64,000 bases of DNA. Origin: Stagnimonas sp. (GTDB taxonomy: Bacteria > Pseudomonadota > Gammaproteobacteria > Nevskiales > Nevskiaceae). Positions 34,453 to 44,991 of the stretch are shown in pieces. Numbering within the stretch: the first letter of the stretch is position 1; the number at the start of each line of letters is the position of its first letter. A model generated the notes under the pieces. It saw nothing but the letters and a program-made list of their open reading frames with translations. It was not told the origin of the DNA and did no database searches. The stretch covers positions 62,001 through 126,000 of the forward strand of contig JAUSQI010000063.1 in assembly GCA_030652575.1 (NCBI GenBank), read 5' to 3'. The position numbers and the translations under genes were made by a program.

Positions 34453-37071
34453 ATGTTTAACTTTCGCCAATGGCTGCGGCCAGGACGCCGCTCAAAAGAA
34501 GCGCTAATCCTTGACGCGGCTGCTGCTGAGTTGCAGTCAGCAGAGATCGTTGAACCTGCCGGCAGCGCGTCAGCAGGCATGCACCCGATTTGTACCGCCG
34601 CCCTCGCCGGCGAAACGGATGCGGCGCTGATCAAGCACTTTGGCGGCAGCCCACGCGAGCCGTTGACGCCGACGATGCGGCAACTTGCCACCCAAGCTGC
34701 CATCAGCCTGCTCGATGCCGGTTCGCCATTGGCGGCACTGCGGCTGTTTCGCCTCGGCCATACCGATGAGGGAGTGCGGCGGAGGCTTTGCCAACTTGCC
34801 ATGCAAAGCGCACAGGCGGGTGATGCCGCATTGCTGCGCGACGCCATTGCCAGCTACTGCCTTCTGACGGGGCAGATCAAGCTGCCGCTGTGCAGCGCCA
34901 CCAACGCGCTCGAAGACGAAAACCGCGAGGTGCTACCCACCCTGATCGCACGCGCGTGCTGGGAGGGCATCGAGTCTTGGCTGTGCTGGCAACCGCAAGC
35001 GGCGCAGCAGCTGGATTGGCAAATCGCCTTGCCTGCCGCCGCCGCTGCTTTTCAGGCAGGGCATGCCCTTGCCGCCATCGGTCTGGCTGGCGTGCATCTG
35101 CCTCAATGGCTGGGCGATGCCGAGACCGGCAAAGGCCTGCATGCACGCTTGCAAGAGCAGCTGCGCTCGGCCCTGAACCAAGAGGATGTGCTTGCAGTCT
35201 GCGTGTTGTCACACGAGCTGCGACGCTGGGGTGGCAGCGAGGCGGGACTGGCGGATGAAAGCTGGCGGCTGATCGACCGGCTGGGTTCGGTGGAACAGGC
35301 CCGGCTACTGCTGGGTACGATCGCCATCGACGAAACGCGACTGCCGGTTGCGCGGGCCGCCGCAGAGAAACTGCTGCAGCGTTACATCCGCCGCAGCCGA
35401 TGGCTTGAAGTGGAGCAGTTGCTGGGCGGCGCTGTCTTGTCCGACGTGCAGAGATACAAGCTGCGCAAGCAGTACCTGAGCCGCCTGCTGGAGCTGCGTG
35501 AGATCGACCTGGCAGCCCCGCTGCTGCAAAGCCTGAACACGCATGACCCGGAGCAGCGGTTTTTTGCACTGTGGCTGGTCGCGTTGCGCGGCGAGCTGAG
35601 TGAGGCCGAGGCACTGTTCGCGCAGCTCTCTGCCGATGATCCGGTCTGGTACCGCGCCGCACGCCTGCTCTACGAGTTTCACAATGCCCGTCGGGACTTT
35701 GCGGCGTCCTGTCGCTATGGGCGCATCCTGCTGGATCGGCGCAGTGCGCCTGAGCCCAGCCGCATGCTGCACATTGCCCAGATGGCGAGCTACGTGTGGG
35801 GCGAAGAAGCGCTGATGGCCGAGGCAATCAAAGCCGGGTTCGACGCCGCCGAGGCACTCGAAGCCGCCGGGATCAGTGATGAACCCGGCTGGGATGCACT
35901 GCTGAACTTCCATTTGCGGACGTTCGCCTTCGACAAGGCCTGGACTCTGCTGCTGCAGGTAAAAGCCCTGAAGCGTTTCGACGTCAGCGACGACGAGGCC
36001 TTGCTGATGGACATCCAGCAGACCTTTGCGCCGGTGAAGTGGGCTTTGGATGAAGCCGCTGCCGCCGTGCGCACCCTCGCCACTGGCGATACCTCATTGA
36101 TGCGAGCCGCGCGGCAACCCGAGGAGTGCGCGTTTCACCTGTATTCCGGCATGTTCGCCGCCCGTGTCGAGTTCGAAGAGGTACGCCACTACCAGCGCAA
36201 GACGTTCTCTCTGGTGCTGCAGGCTCTATTGGCCAAGGGCATACGCCCCGTCATCGTGCCGCAGTTCGCGCTCAACGAGCAGGTGGTGTTGCCGGGCACA
36301 CACCTCTCGGTTTCGTACCACACCATCGACTCGCGCCCCAACTGCATCCACATCAAGGAGGCCGACCTGCCCCACCTGATGAACATCGACCCGTACGGCT
36401 ATGCCGGCTGGTCGAGCCTCGCGCTGCGGCCCAAAGAATGGATCGACGCGGAGCTGGAGAAGATTTCGGATGAGGAGGCCAATGCCTTCTTCGAGGCCGA
36501 GCACGCCCGCATCGTGGGCGGCAACCTTTCGAAGTATCGACAGCCCGAGCAGGATGCGAGCTGGCAGCCACCCAAACCCTATGTGTTTCTGGCACTGCAA
36601 ACGCGGTGGGACAAGGTACAGGAGCTGGCCTATGTCGACATGCTGGACATGCTGCGGATTGTGGTCAACCGCTTCGAGGACACAGGAATCAATGTGGTGA
36701 TCAAGCGACATCCGGCTTGTCAGGATCATGGCGTGGCGAACACCTTGCGAGAGCTTGCCATGCGGTCACACGTGCAGATTTCTACCGCATCCGTTCACAC
36801 GCTGATGGCACACGCCGAGGCCGTGATGATTGCCAACTCAGGCGTGGGAGCAGAGGCACTCGCCCACATGAAGCCGGTCTATCTGTTCGGCCGCGCCGAA
36901 TACCAGTACGCATGCCATACCGTGCGTACCGCACAAGAGTTTGCAGAAAAAACTGCGTGCCTTGCCTTGCCTTTGCCAGCGCAGAACCTGCGACGGTTCT
37001 ACTGCTTTTACAAGGCAAAAACACTTCAGGACATCAGCAGACAGTCTGTAGACCTAACGTGCTGCATGTAG
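34453..37071 (+). CDS. Large GT-B glycosyltransferase with helical-repeat N-terminus (capsule synthesis type)
   Basis: Encodes 872 residues. The first about 560 are helical, Ala/Leu-rich and TPR-like. The C-terminal part (about 570-850) is related to capsule polysaccharide synthesis proteins (PF05159 type): ALQTRWDKVQ, VVIKRHPACQD and ANSGVGAEALAHMKPVYLFGRAEYQ are its core motifs, matching the HP and GxGxEAL motifs of KpsC/KpsS-like enzymes. It may transfer Kdo or another sugar; a role equal to KpsS cannot be shown. It is the last plus-strand gene before the convergent kds operon. No terminator is evident between them. Confidence 0.7.
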   Translation: MFNFRQWLRPGRRSKEALILDAAAAELQSAEIVEPAGSASAGMHPICTAALAGETDAALIKHFGGSPREPLTPTMRQLATQAAISLLDAGSPLAALRLFRLGHTDEGVRRRLCQLAMQSAQAGDAALLRDAIASYCLLTGQIKLPLCSATNALEDENREVLPTLIARACWEGIESWLCWQPQAAQQLDWQIALPAAAAAFQAGHALAAIGLAGVHLPQWLGDAETGKGLHARLQEQLRSALNQEDVLAVCVLSHELRRWGGSEAGLADESWRLIDRLGSVEQARLLLGTIAIDETRLPVARAAAEKLLQRYIRRSRWLEVEQLLGGAVLSDVQRYKLRKQYLSRLLELREIDLAAPLLQSLNTHDPEQRFFALWLVALRGELSEAEALFAQLSADDPVWYRAARLLYEFHNARRDFAASCRYGRILLDRRSAPEPSRMLHIAQMASYVWGEEALMAEAIKAGFDAAEALEAAGISDEPGWDALLNFHLRTFAFDKAWTLLLQVKALKRFDVSDDEALLMDIQQTFAPVKWALDEAAAAVRTLATGDTSLMRAARQPEECAFHLYSGMFAARVEFEEVRHYQRKTFSLVLQALLAKGIRPVIVPQFALNEQVVLPGTHLSVSYHTIDSRPNCIHIKEADLPHLMNIDPYGYAGWSSLALRPKEWIDAELEKISDEEANAFFEAEHARIVGGNLSKYRQPEQDASWQPPKPYVFLALQTRWDKVQELAYVDMLDMLRIVVNRFEDTGINVVIKRHPACQDHGVANTLRELAMRSHVQISTASVHTLMAHAEAVMIANSGVGAEALAHMKPVYLFGRAEYQYACHTVRTAQEFAEKTACLALPLPAQNLRRFYCFYKAKTLQDISRQSVDLTCCM

Positions 37072-37096
37072 CAAAACAGCAGCACGCTTGGCAGTC

Positions 37097-38053
37097 CTAC
37101 TTTTTGAAGATGCCGACGATCTCCTCGGCCTGGCTTACCAGCAGTGACGTGATGTTTCTCTGGTCCATCAGCGCAATGGCATCCGAGACGCGTGTACCGG
37201 CGGGCACCACGATGGGGTCCTTGGACATCAGGTAACCCGCCGTCTTCTCGAACACCTGTTTTTCGTACTTATCCAGCGCACGGCGAATGTCACCGTCCGT
37301 GATCAGCCCCAGCCCGGCCTCGCGGCGCACCACCACCAGACCAAGCATGCCGCTGGTCATGATGTCGATGACCTTCGTGAAGCTGTCGGTCTCATGCACA
37401 AACGGTAGATTCTTCTTCGTCATCTCGTCTTCCACCTTGCGCAGCAATCTGCGCCCCAGACTGCCGCCGGGATGAAAACGGGCGAAGTGCTCCGGCTGGA
37501 AGTCGCGCGCCTTCATCAACACCACCGCAAGCGCATCGCCCATTGCCAGCGTAGTGGTGGTGCTGGATGTCGGCGCCAGCTGCAGCGGGCAAGCCTCTTC
37601 ATCGACACCGACGTTGAGGTGGCAATGCGAGGCTTTGGCCAGAGTGGACTTCGGGTTGCCGGTCATGGCGATCACGAAGTTACCGTTGTCGTGCAGGAAG
37701 CTGATCAGCTTGAGCACTTCCTCCGTTTCACCGGAATTGGAGATCGCAATGAAGACATCCGACGGCGTGACCATGCCGAGATCGCCGTGGTAAGCCTCGC
37801 CCGGATGCATGAACAAGCTGGGGGTGCCGGTGCTGGCCAGCGTCGCCGTGATCTTGCGCGCGATGATGCCGGACTTGCCCATGCCGCACAGAATCACGCG
37901 GCCGGTGGATTTCAGGATGCCTTCGATGGCGTCGTAAAAGCTCTTGTCCAGCCTGAGGCCGGCTGCCTGCACGGCACGTGCTTCGATCTCGAAAACCTTT
38001 TGCCCGGCGGCGATGAAATCTGCCTGGCGGGATGCCTCTGCGGTCACGCTCAT
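37097..38053 (-). CDS. kdsD: Arabinose-5-phosphate isomerase
   Basis: Encodes 318 residues: SIS domain (about 35-170) with GMGKSGIIARKITATLASTGTPS, and AISNSGETEE, followed by two CBS domains (about 205-318). It converts ribulose-5-phosphate to arabinose-5-phosphate, the first step to Kdo. The start at 38053 overlaps the kdsB stop (ATGA), although the frame is open further upstream. KpsF is the capsule-locus form of the same enzyme, and its position with kdsB, kdsA and a KpsC-like gene fits that role. Confidence 0.95.
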   Translation of the reverse strand: MSVTAEASRQADFIAAGQKVFEIEARAVQAAGLRLDKSFYDAIEGILKSTGRVILCGMGKSGIIARKITATLASTGTPSLFMHPGEAYHGDLGMVTPSDVFIAISNSGETEEVLKLISFLHDNGNFVIAMTGNPKSTLAKASHCHLNVGVDEEACPLQLAPTSSTTTTLAMGDALAVVLMKARDFQPEHFARFHPGGSLGRRLLRKVEDEMTKKNLPFVHETDSFTKVIDIMTSGMLGLVVVRREAGLGLITDGDIRRALDKYEKQVFEKTAGYLMSKDPIVVPAGTRVSDAIALMDQRNITSLLVSQAEEIVGIFKK

Positions 38054-38814
38054 GCCTGCTGCTCCATTTCTTGAATCAATCGGGTCACGCGCTCGACATC
38101 CGCGGGGGTATCCACCCCATGCGGTGGGCAGGCTGACCATTGCAATACGCCGATGCGGATACCCAGCCACATCGCGCGCAACTGCTCGAGCTTCTCCATC
38201 TGCTCCAGCATGCACAACGGCGTGGCAACCACGCGCTTGAGCGCCCCCACGCGGTAGCCATAGATGCCGATATGGCGCTGGTAGTCCGCCAAGGGCCAAT
38301 CGGACTGCGGCTTGTCACGGCAATACGGGATGGTGGACCGCGAAAACATCAGCGCGATGCCGGCTTGGTCCGTGACGAGCTTGACGACGTTGGCATTAAA
38401 AAGTTGCTCGACATCCTCGACCGGTGCGCTGATGGTGACCATCTGCAACTCGGGCTTGCCTTGGCAGTAGGCCAGGAATGCCTGCAGCAGATCGACCGGC
38501 ACCAGCGGCTCGTCGCCTTGTACATTGATGACCAGATCTCCATCGGCCAACCCGCGCAGGGCGGCCACTTCGGCCACACGATCGGTACCGGATTCGTGCT
38601 TGGGGTCGGTCATGGCGAACGGAATGTCGATCTCGCGCAGATGGCTGGCGATGCGCTCGTCATCCGTTGCCACCACGATATCCGCCGTAGGCAATGCCGA
38701 CTGCACCCGCGCGTAAACGCGCGCGATCATCGACCTCCCAGCGAGATCCACCAACGGTTTGCCCGGTAGCCGGCTGGAGGCATAACGAGCCGGAATCACC
38801 ACACATGTTTTCAA
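38050..38814 (-). CDS. kdsB: 3-deoxy-manno-octulosonate cytidylyltransferase
   Basis: Encodes 254 residues from a TTG start. N-terminal VVIPARYASSRLPGKPLVD is the CTP-binding signature, VVATDDERI and NVQGDEPLV are the other conserved stretches, with HIGIYGYR near the centre. It makes CMP-Kdo, the donor for Kdo transferases. Coupled to kdsD by ATGA overlap; KpsU is the capsule form of this enzyme. Confidence 0.95.
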   Translation of the reverse strand: MKTCVVIPARYASSRLPGKPLVDLAGRSMIARVYARVQSALPTADIVVATDDERIASHLREIDIPFAMTDPKHESGTDRVAEVAALRGLADGDLVINVQGDEPLVPVDLLQAFLAYCQGKPELQMVTISAPVEDVEQLFNANVVKLVTDQAGIALMFSRSTIPYCRDKPQSDWPLADYQRHIGIYGYRVGALKRVVATPLCMLEQMEKLEQLRAMWLGIRIGVLQWSACPPHGVDTPADVERVTRLIQEMEQQA

Positions 38815-38854
38815 GACGTTTCTCGCTTCGTGTCGGGCTAGTCGGCGCGGCGAC

Positions 38855-39733
<879 letters not shown>

Positions 39734-39757
39734 TTATAAATGACAATTTAATAACAC

Positions 39758-41158
39758 TTAATCAAACTTGGCGGGCACAGCTTTAGCCGGCTTCTTTCTT
39801 TCCGCAGATATGACTTTCCGCAAGATGTCAACAAAATGCGCTGCGCCGGGCGACATTAAAAGCGCATCTGTTATCAAGCTTCGGGCTTTCGCCACATTTC
39901 CAAGAACAAGGTTAATCATTGCAGAAACAGCAATTGCGTTTAAATAACCAAGCGCGGCTGCATGATGAACATATTTAAAATCTGATTCCAAGAGATAAGT
40001 CGGCGGGGTTTTTGCAACAAGTATTTTGAACAACTCAGAATTAAATTTTTCCTCAGAACCGCCAATAAGCATTGCCTTCCCAAGCTCCATGTCACCAGCT
40101 TCGTAACTCTTCAGCCCAATTAGGCTTATAGCCTTTTTAAACGGATAAATTGGATTGCCTGAGTCTTGCGCGGCTGCCAACGAGATCCATCCCAAAGCAC
40201 TTTCAAAAGAAACACTTTTTCTGGACAGACTCCATAAAAACCAATACCCATGAGCAACATCAAGTGGAGAATACCTCTTCTCACCTACTTTTTTAAGATC
40301 GTTTTCAACATAATTGGTGATGTCGGCTGCAGAAAAATAATCCGTCGGACTCTTGTTGGGTATTCCACCGATCAAACTCGCCTGCAATGCAAAGCCGCTT
40401 GCTCCTGAAATGACCTCGCTGCACCGTGTCATTAGAATCAAATCGAGCATAGCCTCTTCAATATTTGAAGTATATTTATGCGAATATAGATTCTTTACCT
40501 GAATTATATCATGTTCAGCTGCAAGTTCTTTAATTGCACCTTGATTTTGCCCAAATACCAAAACTGTGGCATTTTTCTTTTTGAAAAATTCAACAAGCAT
40601 TTTGGCCAAAGATATAGGAATCGTTTTCTTTACGAATTTCCCCCATTTCCGATAATCCCCGTAAACCACATCCCCCGCTCGCAGATGAATCGCCACTGGA
40701 TTTGCCGGCAATTCGATAGTCTTGGCAAATTCAATGCACTCGTTTATGCGATCAGAAAATTTAATCTCATTAAATGCATCGAGAAGATTGTATTTATCGT
40801 TGGGCAACAACCCAGTCGCAAGCACATTTCTTAGATGGCTATTTGTTGCTATCCAGCCTTTTACCGAATCATTTGATAAAGGCGTAAGCAGTTTTTTCTT
40901 CGTTAGTCCGCGCCCGCCGGGAATCTTAAACCCAGCTAGATCTTCTTTAGCTATAAGATGATCTTCAATATATTCCTTACTAAAGAATTCGCCCGCGAGC
41001 GATATCGCATGATCCTTATCACCGACGAACCGCTCGCTCCACGTAAAACCGTAGTCCACATTCAGCTTTTTTGCGATATATATTGCATTTATAATAGCGT
41101 AAAGTCTCTGTCCGAGGCCGTCTCCTCTAGCAGCAGCAACCTTAATTTCTTTTTTCAA
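39758..41158 (-). CDS. Fucosyl/colitosyltransferase-like protein with helical C-terminal repeats
   Basis: Encodes 466 residues. Residues 11-40 (RGDGLGQRLYAIINAIYIA) and the motif AIHLRAGDVVYG (158-163 HLRAGD) resemble the glycine loop and HxRxGD motif of GT11/GT23-type fucosyltransferases, which use GDP-fucose. The C-terminal about 160 residues are helical, Sel1/TPR-like. It lies beside genes that make GDP-4-keto-6-deoxy sugars, which suggests the donor is GDP-colitose or GDP-fucose. Sequence is AT-rich like its neighbours. Confidence 0.6.
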   Translation of the reverse strand: MKKEIKVAAARGDGLGQRLYAIINAIYIAKKLNVDYGFTWSERFVGDKDHAISLAGEFFSKEYIEDHLIAKEDLAGFKIPGGRGLTKKKLLTPLSNDSVKGWIATNSHLRNVLATGLLPNDKYNLLDAFNEIKFSDRINECIEFAKTIELPANPVAIHLRAGDVVYGDYRKWGKFVKKTIPISLAKMLVEFFKKKNATVLVFGQNQGAIKELAAEHDIIQVKNLYSHKYTSNIEEAMLDLILMTRCSEVISGASGFALQASLIGGIPNKSPTDYFSAADITNYVENDLKKVGEKRYSPLDVAHGYWFLWSLSRKSVSFESALGWISLAAAQDSGNPIYPFKKAISLIGLKSYEAGDMELGKAMLIGGSEEKFNSELFKILVAKTPPTYLLESDFKYVHHAAALGYLNAIAVSAMINLVLGNVAKARSLITDALLMSPGAAHFVDILRKVISAERKKPAKAVPAKFD

Positions 41159-41237
41159 AAAGTAACTCCAATCACATTTTATTAAACAATATAATTAGCT
41201 TCAATACGCGGCCGTCCCACAACAGGAGCCCGCTTTC

Positions 41238-42407
41238 TCACTTAAGAGAAGCTAAGATATCTATTGCTTCAGAAATAGGATAGTGATGATTGCCAACAAA
41301 TAGGCCGTAGGCATCTATATAATCTGCATTCTTGAGCTGACCAAATATTTCATGCTGCATGTGAGTTAAAACAGGGTTGCGCGCGAAATTACCCCCCACT
41401 ATTGGCCTGCATTCAAATCCGATTGCTTCCAACTTTCCCACTAGTTCCCGGCGCGAAAAGCCTGCATCTGGCTTCAACAACAAACTAAATCCGAACCAGC
41501 TTGACTTGCCAATTTCTTTCTGAATTGTAAGAAATGGATGTTTAGCCATTTTCTCTTGAATAAGATTGCCGTTCTTTCTACGCTCTCGCACGATCATTGG
41601 CAGTTTTTTTATTTGCTCGATGCCAATTGCTCCGGACATTTCTAGCGGTCGCACGTTGTAGCCGGGTAAAACAAACCGGAAGGACTCCTCAAATGCGTCA
41701 TCAGATTTCACCCCCGTGACCTTATTGTATTTCGGCAGATTTCTAGTCCAGCCGTGCGCCCTCAAGGATAGCAATACATGATAAAGCTCTTCATCGTCCG
41801 TTGTTATTACCCCCCCTTCCATAGTAGAAATATGGTGCGAGAAGAATGAACTGAATGTTCCCATTAATCCAAAGGAACCCGCTTTTTTCCCGTTAAACTC
41901 CGCCCCAAGAGATTCGCAATTATCTTCAACAACAATAATATTGCGCCCTGCAATCAATTTATTTATGACAGAAAAATCATTTGGATTTCCCAGCAGATTT
42001 ACAACCATGATCGCCCGAGTTTTCTCCGTTATGGCTTTGCTCAATGATTCCAGGTCATAGTTAAGAGTTTCGGCGTCAATATCTACAAATTTTTGCTTGA
42101 GACCGTATTGGGCCAGTGGGTAGTAAGTAGTTGCCCACGAAACCGCAGGAACTATTACTTCGTCACCAGGCTCGAGCTTGTACTGACTGTTACTAGTAAA
42201 ACGGAGCGCTGCAATCATTAAAAGGTTCGCTGACGATCCTGAATTAACCATCACCGCATACTTGCTACCTTGAAACTGTGCAAAGAGTTTTTCAAACTCT
42301 GCTACTTGCTGTCCCATGGTAAACATTCCGCTACCGACAACCTTGGAGATGGCAGCATATTCGGCTGCGTCCCAAGTAGCGGTTGCAAGAGGGTATTTCG
42401 CACTCAT
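41238..42407 (-). CDS. colD: GDP-4-keto-6-deoxy-D-mannose 3-dehydratase (ColD-like)
   Basis: Encodes 389 residues of the DegT/DnrJ/EryC1/StrS PLP fold. The active-site motif reads SSFFSHHISTMEGG (His191-His192), so a His stands where aminotransferases have the PLP-binding Lys. This is the hallmark of ColD, the coenzyme-B6 dehydratase that removes the C3 hydroxyl in GDP-colitose synthesis; further stretches RAHGWTRNLP and FVLPGYNVRPLEMSGAIGIEQ are also ColD-like. The start overlaps the stop of the epimerase gene by one base (TAATG). Sitting with gmd and an Fcl-like gene completes the colitose route, apart from GDP-mannose supply, for which no gene is in the window. Confidence 0.87.
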   Translation of the reverse strand: MSAKYPLATATWDAAEYAAISKVVGSGMFTMGQQVAEFEKLFAQFQGSKYAVMVNSGSSANLLMIAALRFTSNSQYKLEPGDEVIVPAVSWATTYYPLAQYGLKQKFVDIDAETLNYDLESLSKAITEKTRAIMVVNLLGNPNDFSVINKLIAGRNIIVVEDNCESLGAEFNGKKAGSFGLMGTFSSFFSHHISTMEGGVITTDDEELYHVLLSLRAHGWTRNLPKYNKVTGVKSDDAFEESFRFVLPGYNVRPLEMSGAIGIEQIKKLPMIVRERRKNGNLIQEKMAKHPFLTIQKEIGKSSWFGFSLLLKPDAGFSRRELVGKLEAIGFECRPIVGGNFARNPVLTHMQHEIFGQLKNADYIDAYGLFVGNHHYPISEAIDILASLK

Positions 42408-43339
42408 TAAGCAAGCTCCTGAAGAAAATATTGATATGTTTGACGAATGCCTGACGACAAATTGATGCTAGGTTGCCAGCCCCACGCGGTTTGCAGGCTG
42501 ACATCTAAAAGGCGACGTGATCTGCCAATTGGCTTTGAGCGATCAAAAACGAATGCCCCATTCCACCCTACTTCGCTGGCAATAGCTTGATAATATTCAA
42601 GAACCGAATGGTCACTTCCCCAACCCACATTTATCCGCGCAGGCATGGAATTAAAATTATTAACGGCATGAACTATGGCGTCCGCCAAATCGCCTGCATA
42701 CATAAATTCGCGCCGGGCTTGGCCATCACCCCAAATTGAAACTTCATTCGCCCTGGCCACCGAAGCAGAGTGGATTCTCTTTATGACCGCCGGAATAAGA
42801 TGAGAGCTTTCTTCATTGAAATGGTCATACGGTCCATAAATATTGCAAGGCACCAGTGTCTTGTATGAGAATTCATTACTCCCGCTCTGCTGCATTATAT
42901 ATTCACAGAGCTTAGCCGCCATAATCTTAGATAGTGCATACCCTTCATTTGCCGCATCCAAAGAGCCTGACAGCATAGTCGATTCAGATAATGGGCTGAT
43001 CGCTGCTTCTGGATAGATTGCAGCACTCGCAATATTTAAAAGTTTCGGCACACCAGACTCATAGGCCGCCATTATTACATTGCGTCCTAGATCCAAGTTA
43101 TCTAAGAAGAAAGCCACTGGCCATTTTTTATGGGCGCCGATACCGCCAACTCTTCCTGCCAGATGAATAACAAAATCTGGACGGAACGATTGAATTGCAC
43201 TTTTCACGAGGTCGAAACTTTTCAGATTTAGCTCAGCCCGCGACGGCGAAAGCACATCCCATTGGTCTATTCCTTTGTGGCTGAGAAGGTTTTTCCCAAC
43301 CATGCCTCCAGCGCCTGTAATCAATACGCGCAAAGCCAT
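42407..43339 (-). CDS. GDP-L-fucose/GDP-L-colitose synthase family epimerase-reductase
   Basis: Encodes 310 residues of the Fcl/WcaG SDR subfamily: ITGAGGMVGKNL, NIASAAIYPEAAI, EGYALSKIMAAKLCEY (Tyr-x3-Lys), PCNIYGPYDHF and SSHLIPAVIKR with the conserved His. GDP-fucose synthases have SSC before IYP; here the Cys is Ala, while the Ser remains. Next to a ColD-type gene, the likely substrate is GDP-4-keto-3,6-dideoxymannose, giving GDP-L-colitose by C5 epimerisation and C4 reduction (ColC role). A plain fucose synthase role is the alternative. Spaced ten bases from gmd. Confidence 0.8.
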   Translation of the reverse strand: MALRVLITGAGGMVGKNLLSHKGIDQWDVLSPSRAELNLKSFDLVKSAIQSFRPDFVIHLAGRVGGIGAHKKWPVAFFLDNLDLGRNVIMAAYESGVPKLLNIASAAIYPEAAISPLSESTMLSGSLDAANEGYALSKIMAAKLCEYIMQQSGSNEFSYKTLVPCNIYGPYDHFNEESSHLIPAVIKRIHSASVARANEVSIWGDGQARREFMYAGDLADAIVHAVNNFNSMPARINVGWGSDHSVLEYYQAIASEVGWNGAFVFDRSKPIGRSRRLLDVSLQTAWGWQPSINLSSGIRQTYQYFLQELA

Positions 43340-43349
43340 TCAAAGACCC

Positions 43350-44444
43350 CTAGTTTGGACGCATGGATTGAGCCTGCTGATGGACCTTGGCATCTCTGAG
43401 ATCGGCTTCTGCCATCTCGACCACCAGCTCCTGGAAGCTAGTGCGAGGAACCCAGCCAAGTTTCTCTTTGGCCTTGGTCGGGTCACCTAGCAAAGTTTCG
43501 ACCTCCGTAGGTCGGAAATACTTTGCATCTACTGCAACAATCGCTTGACCAATTCTTGGACGCAGACCTTCGATGGTGGTATTTGCGAGAATGCCTCGCT
43601 CCTCAGCCCCCTCGCCTTGCCAATCGAAAGTCATGCCTAGCACCTCTCCAACTCTTTCGATGAACTCGCGGACGGAGTGCTGCTCGCCAGTAGCGATAAC
43701 ATAATCTTCAGCGGTTTCCTGCTGCATCATTAGCCATTGCATTTCGACATAATCTCGTGCATGACCCCAATCACGCCGAGCGCTCAAGTTGCCAAGATAC
43801 AACATAGACTGAGTGCCTATGGCGATTCGCGCCAGAGCTCGCGTAATTTTACGAGTTACGAACGTTTCGCCGCGCATGGGAGATTCGTGATTAAAGAGAA
43901 TGCCATTGCAGGCGTAAATTCCATATGCCTCACGATAGTTAACCGTGATCCAATAGGCATACATTTTCGCTACGGCATATGGACTTCGCGGATAAAAAGG
44001 CGTGCTTTCGCGCTGCGGAATCTCCTGAACTAGGCCATAAAGTTCGGACGTAGAAGCTTGGTAAAACCGCGTCTTTTTAGATAATCCCAAGATTCGTATG
44101 GCTTCCAAGATACGTAGAACTCCAACTGCATCGGAGTTGGCAGTGTATTCGGGCTCCTCAAAACTTACGCCGACATGACTTTGCGCAGCAAGGTTATATA
44201 TCTCATCAGGTTGAACCTGTTGGATGATGCGGATAAGAGACGATGAGTCGGTCATGTCACCGTGGTGTAAAAAGAACGGCAATGTACCAGCAGAGCTGGC
44301 GTCAATAAGATGGTCAATTCGACCCGTATTGAAAAGTGAAGTGCGGCGCTTCACCCCGTGCACTTCGTAGCCTTTCTCCAGAAGTAATGTTGCCAGATAA
44401 GCTCCATCTTGACCGGTTACACCTGTAATAAGTGCTTTTTTCAT
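43350..44444 (-). CDS. gmd: GDP-mannose 4,6-dehydratase
   Basis: Encodes 364 residues of the SDR family: NAD(P)-binding [15 protein letters not shown], substrate and catalytic stretch [32 protein letters not shown] (Tyr-x3-Lys), [20 protein letters not shown] and [21 protein letters not shown]. It makes GDP-4-keto-6-deoxymannose, the shared precursor of GDP-fucose, colitose, perosamine and rhamnose. AGGA precedes the ATG by about six bases. It is the first gene of the three-gene sugar unit on the minus strand. Confidence 0.96.
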   Translation of the reverse strand: MKKALITGVTGQDGAYLATLLLEKGYEVHGVKRRTSLFNTGRIDHLIDASSAGTLPFFLHHGDMTDSSSLIRIIQQVQPDEIYNLAAQSHVGVSFEEPEYTANSDAVGVLRILEAIRILGLSKKTRFYQASTSELYGLVQEIPQRESTPFYPRSPYAVAKMYAYWITVNYREAYGIYACNGILFNHESPMRGETFVTRKITRALARIAIGTQSMLYLGNLSARRDWGHARDYVEMQWLMMQQETAEDYVIATGEQHSVREFIERVGEVLGMTFDWQGEGAEERGILANTTIEGLRPRIGQAIVAVDAKYFRPTEVETLLGDPTKAKEKLGWVPRTSFQELVVEMAEADLRDAKVHQQAQSMRPN

Positions 44445-44991
44445 GCTTTTCCTTTTTTACCTAATATTAAAAATAATAACTTTTATTACAAAATAGAAAT
44501 GCGCTGCAACTATGAAGTTCATACTCTTAAAAGCCCACATTTAGATTTAACTTGTTTAATTTTTTATGCCAATAAGCGTGCTTATTTTTGAAGCAGAACG
44601 CGCCGTTTACGATATTTTTATTGACCGAAACAGGTAATTTATCTGCAAAAAATAATTTCTTAATTTATTTAAAAATTGACATAAATTATTCTATTCACGA
44701 AGCAGAATAAAGTGCGCAGATGAAAACTTCTTCCCAAAGAGCTTTTTAACGGAATTTCTATATTTACACTGCTCAAGCGCGCCCTCATAAACTTTCATTG
44801 CAAAGATTTTGCGTTCGAGAATGCAAAAAGCTTCGAGCACTACAAATACGACCAAGTTAAAAATCCATACAATCAAAAATGCTCTCTTGTTTTATTTATC
44901 AATATACGAAAAGTCCAAAAAATATAAAACGCCGGCGTGCGCGTAAAAAATGAAGCGATACGGCGGCTCACATTTCACATGCCAAGAATGA
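44445..44991. other. AT-rich intergenic region upstream of gmd
   Basis: This 547-base gap is very AT-rich and holds no convincing gene. A 61-codon frame on the minus strand (44691-44876, TTG start) has no ribosome-binding site and no recognised family, and may be a decayed gene end. It presumably carries the promoter for gmd, but no clear -10/-35 pair or JUMPstart element was found. Confidence 0.5.

Noticed and set aside
44691-44876. 61-codon minus-strand frame in the AT-rich gap upstream of gmd
   Set aside because: TTG start, no ribosome-binding site, no recognised family. It may be a decayed gene end but cannot be supported as a gene.
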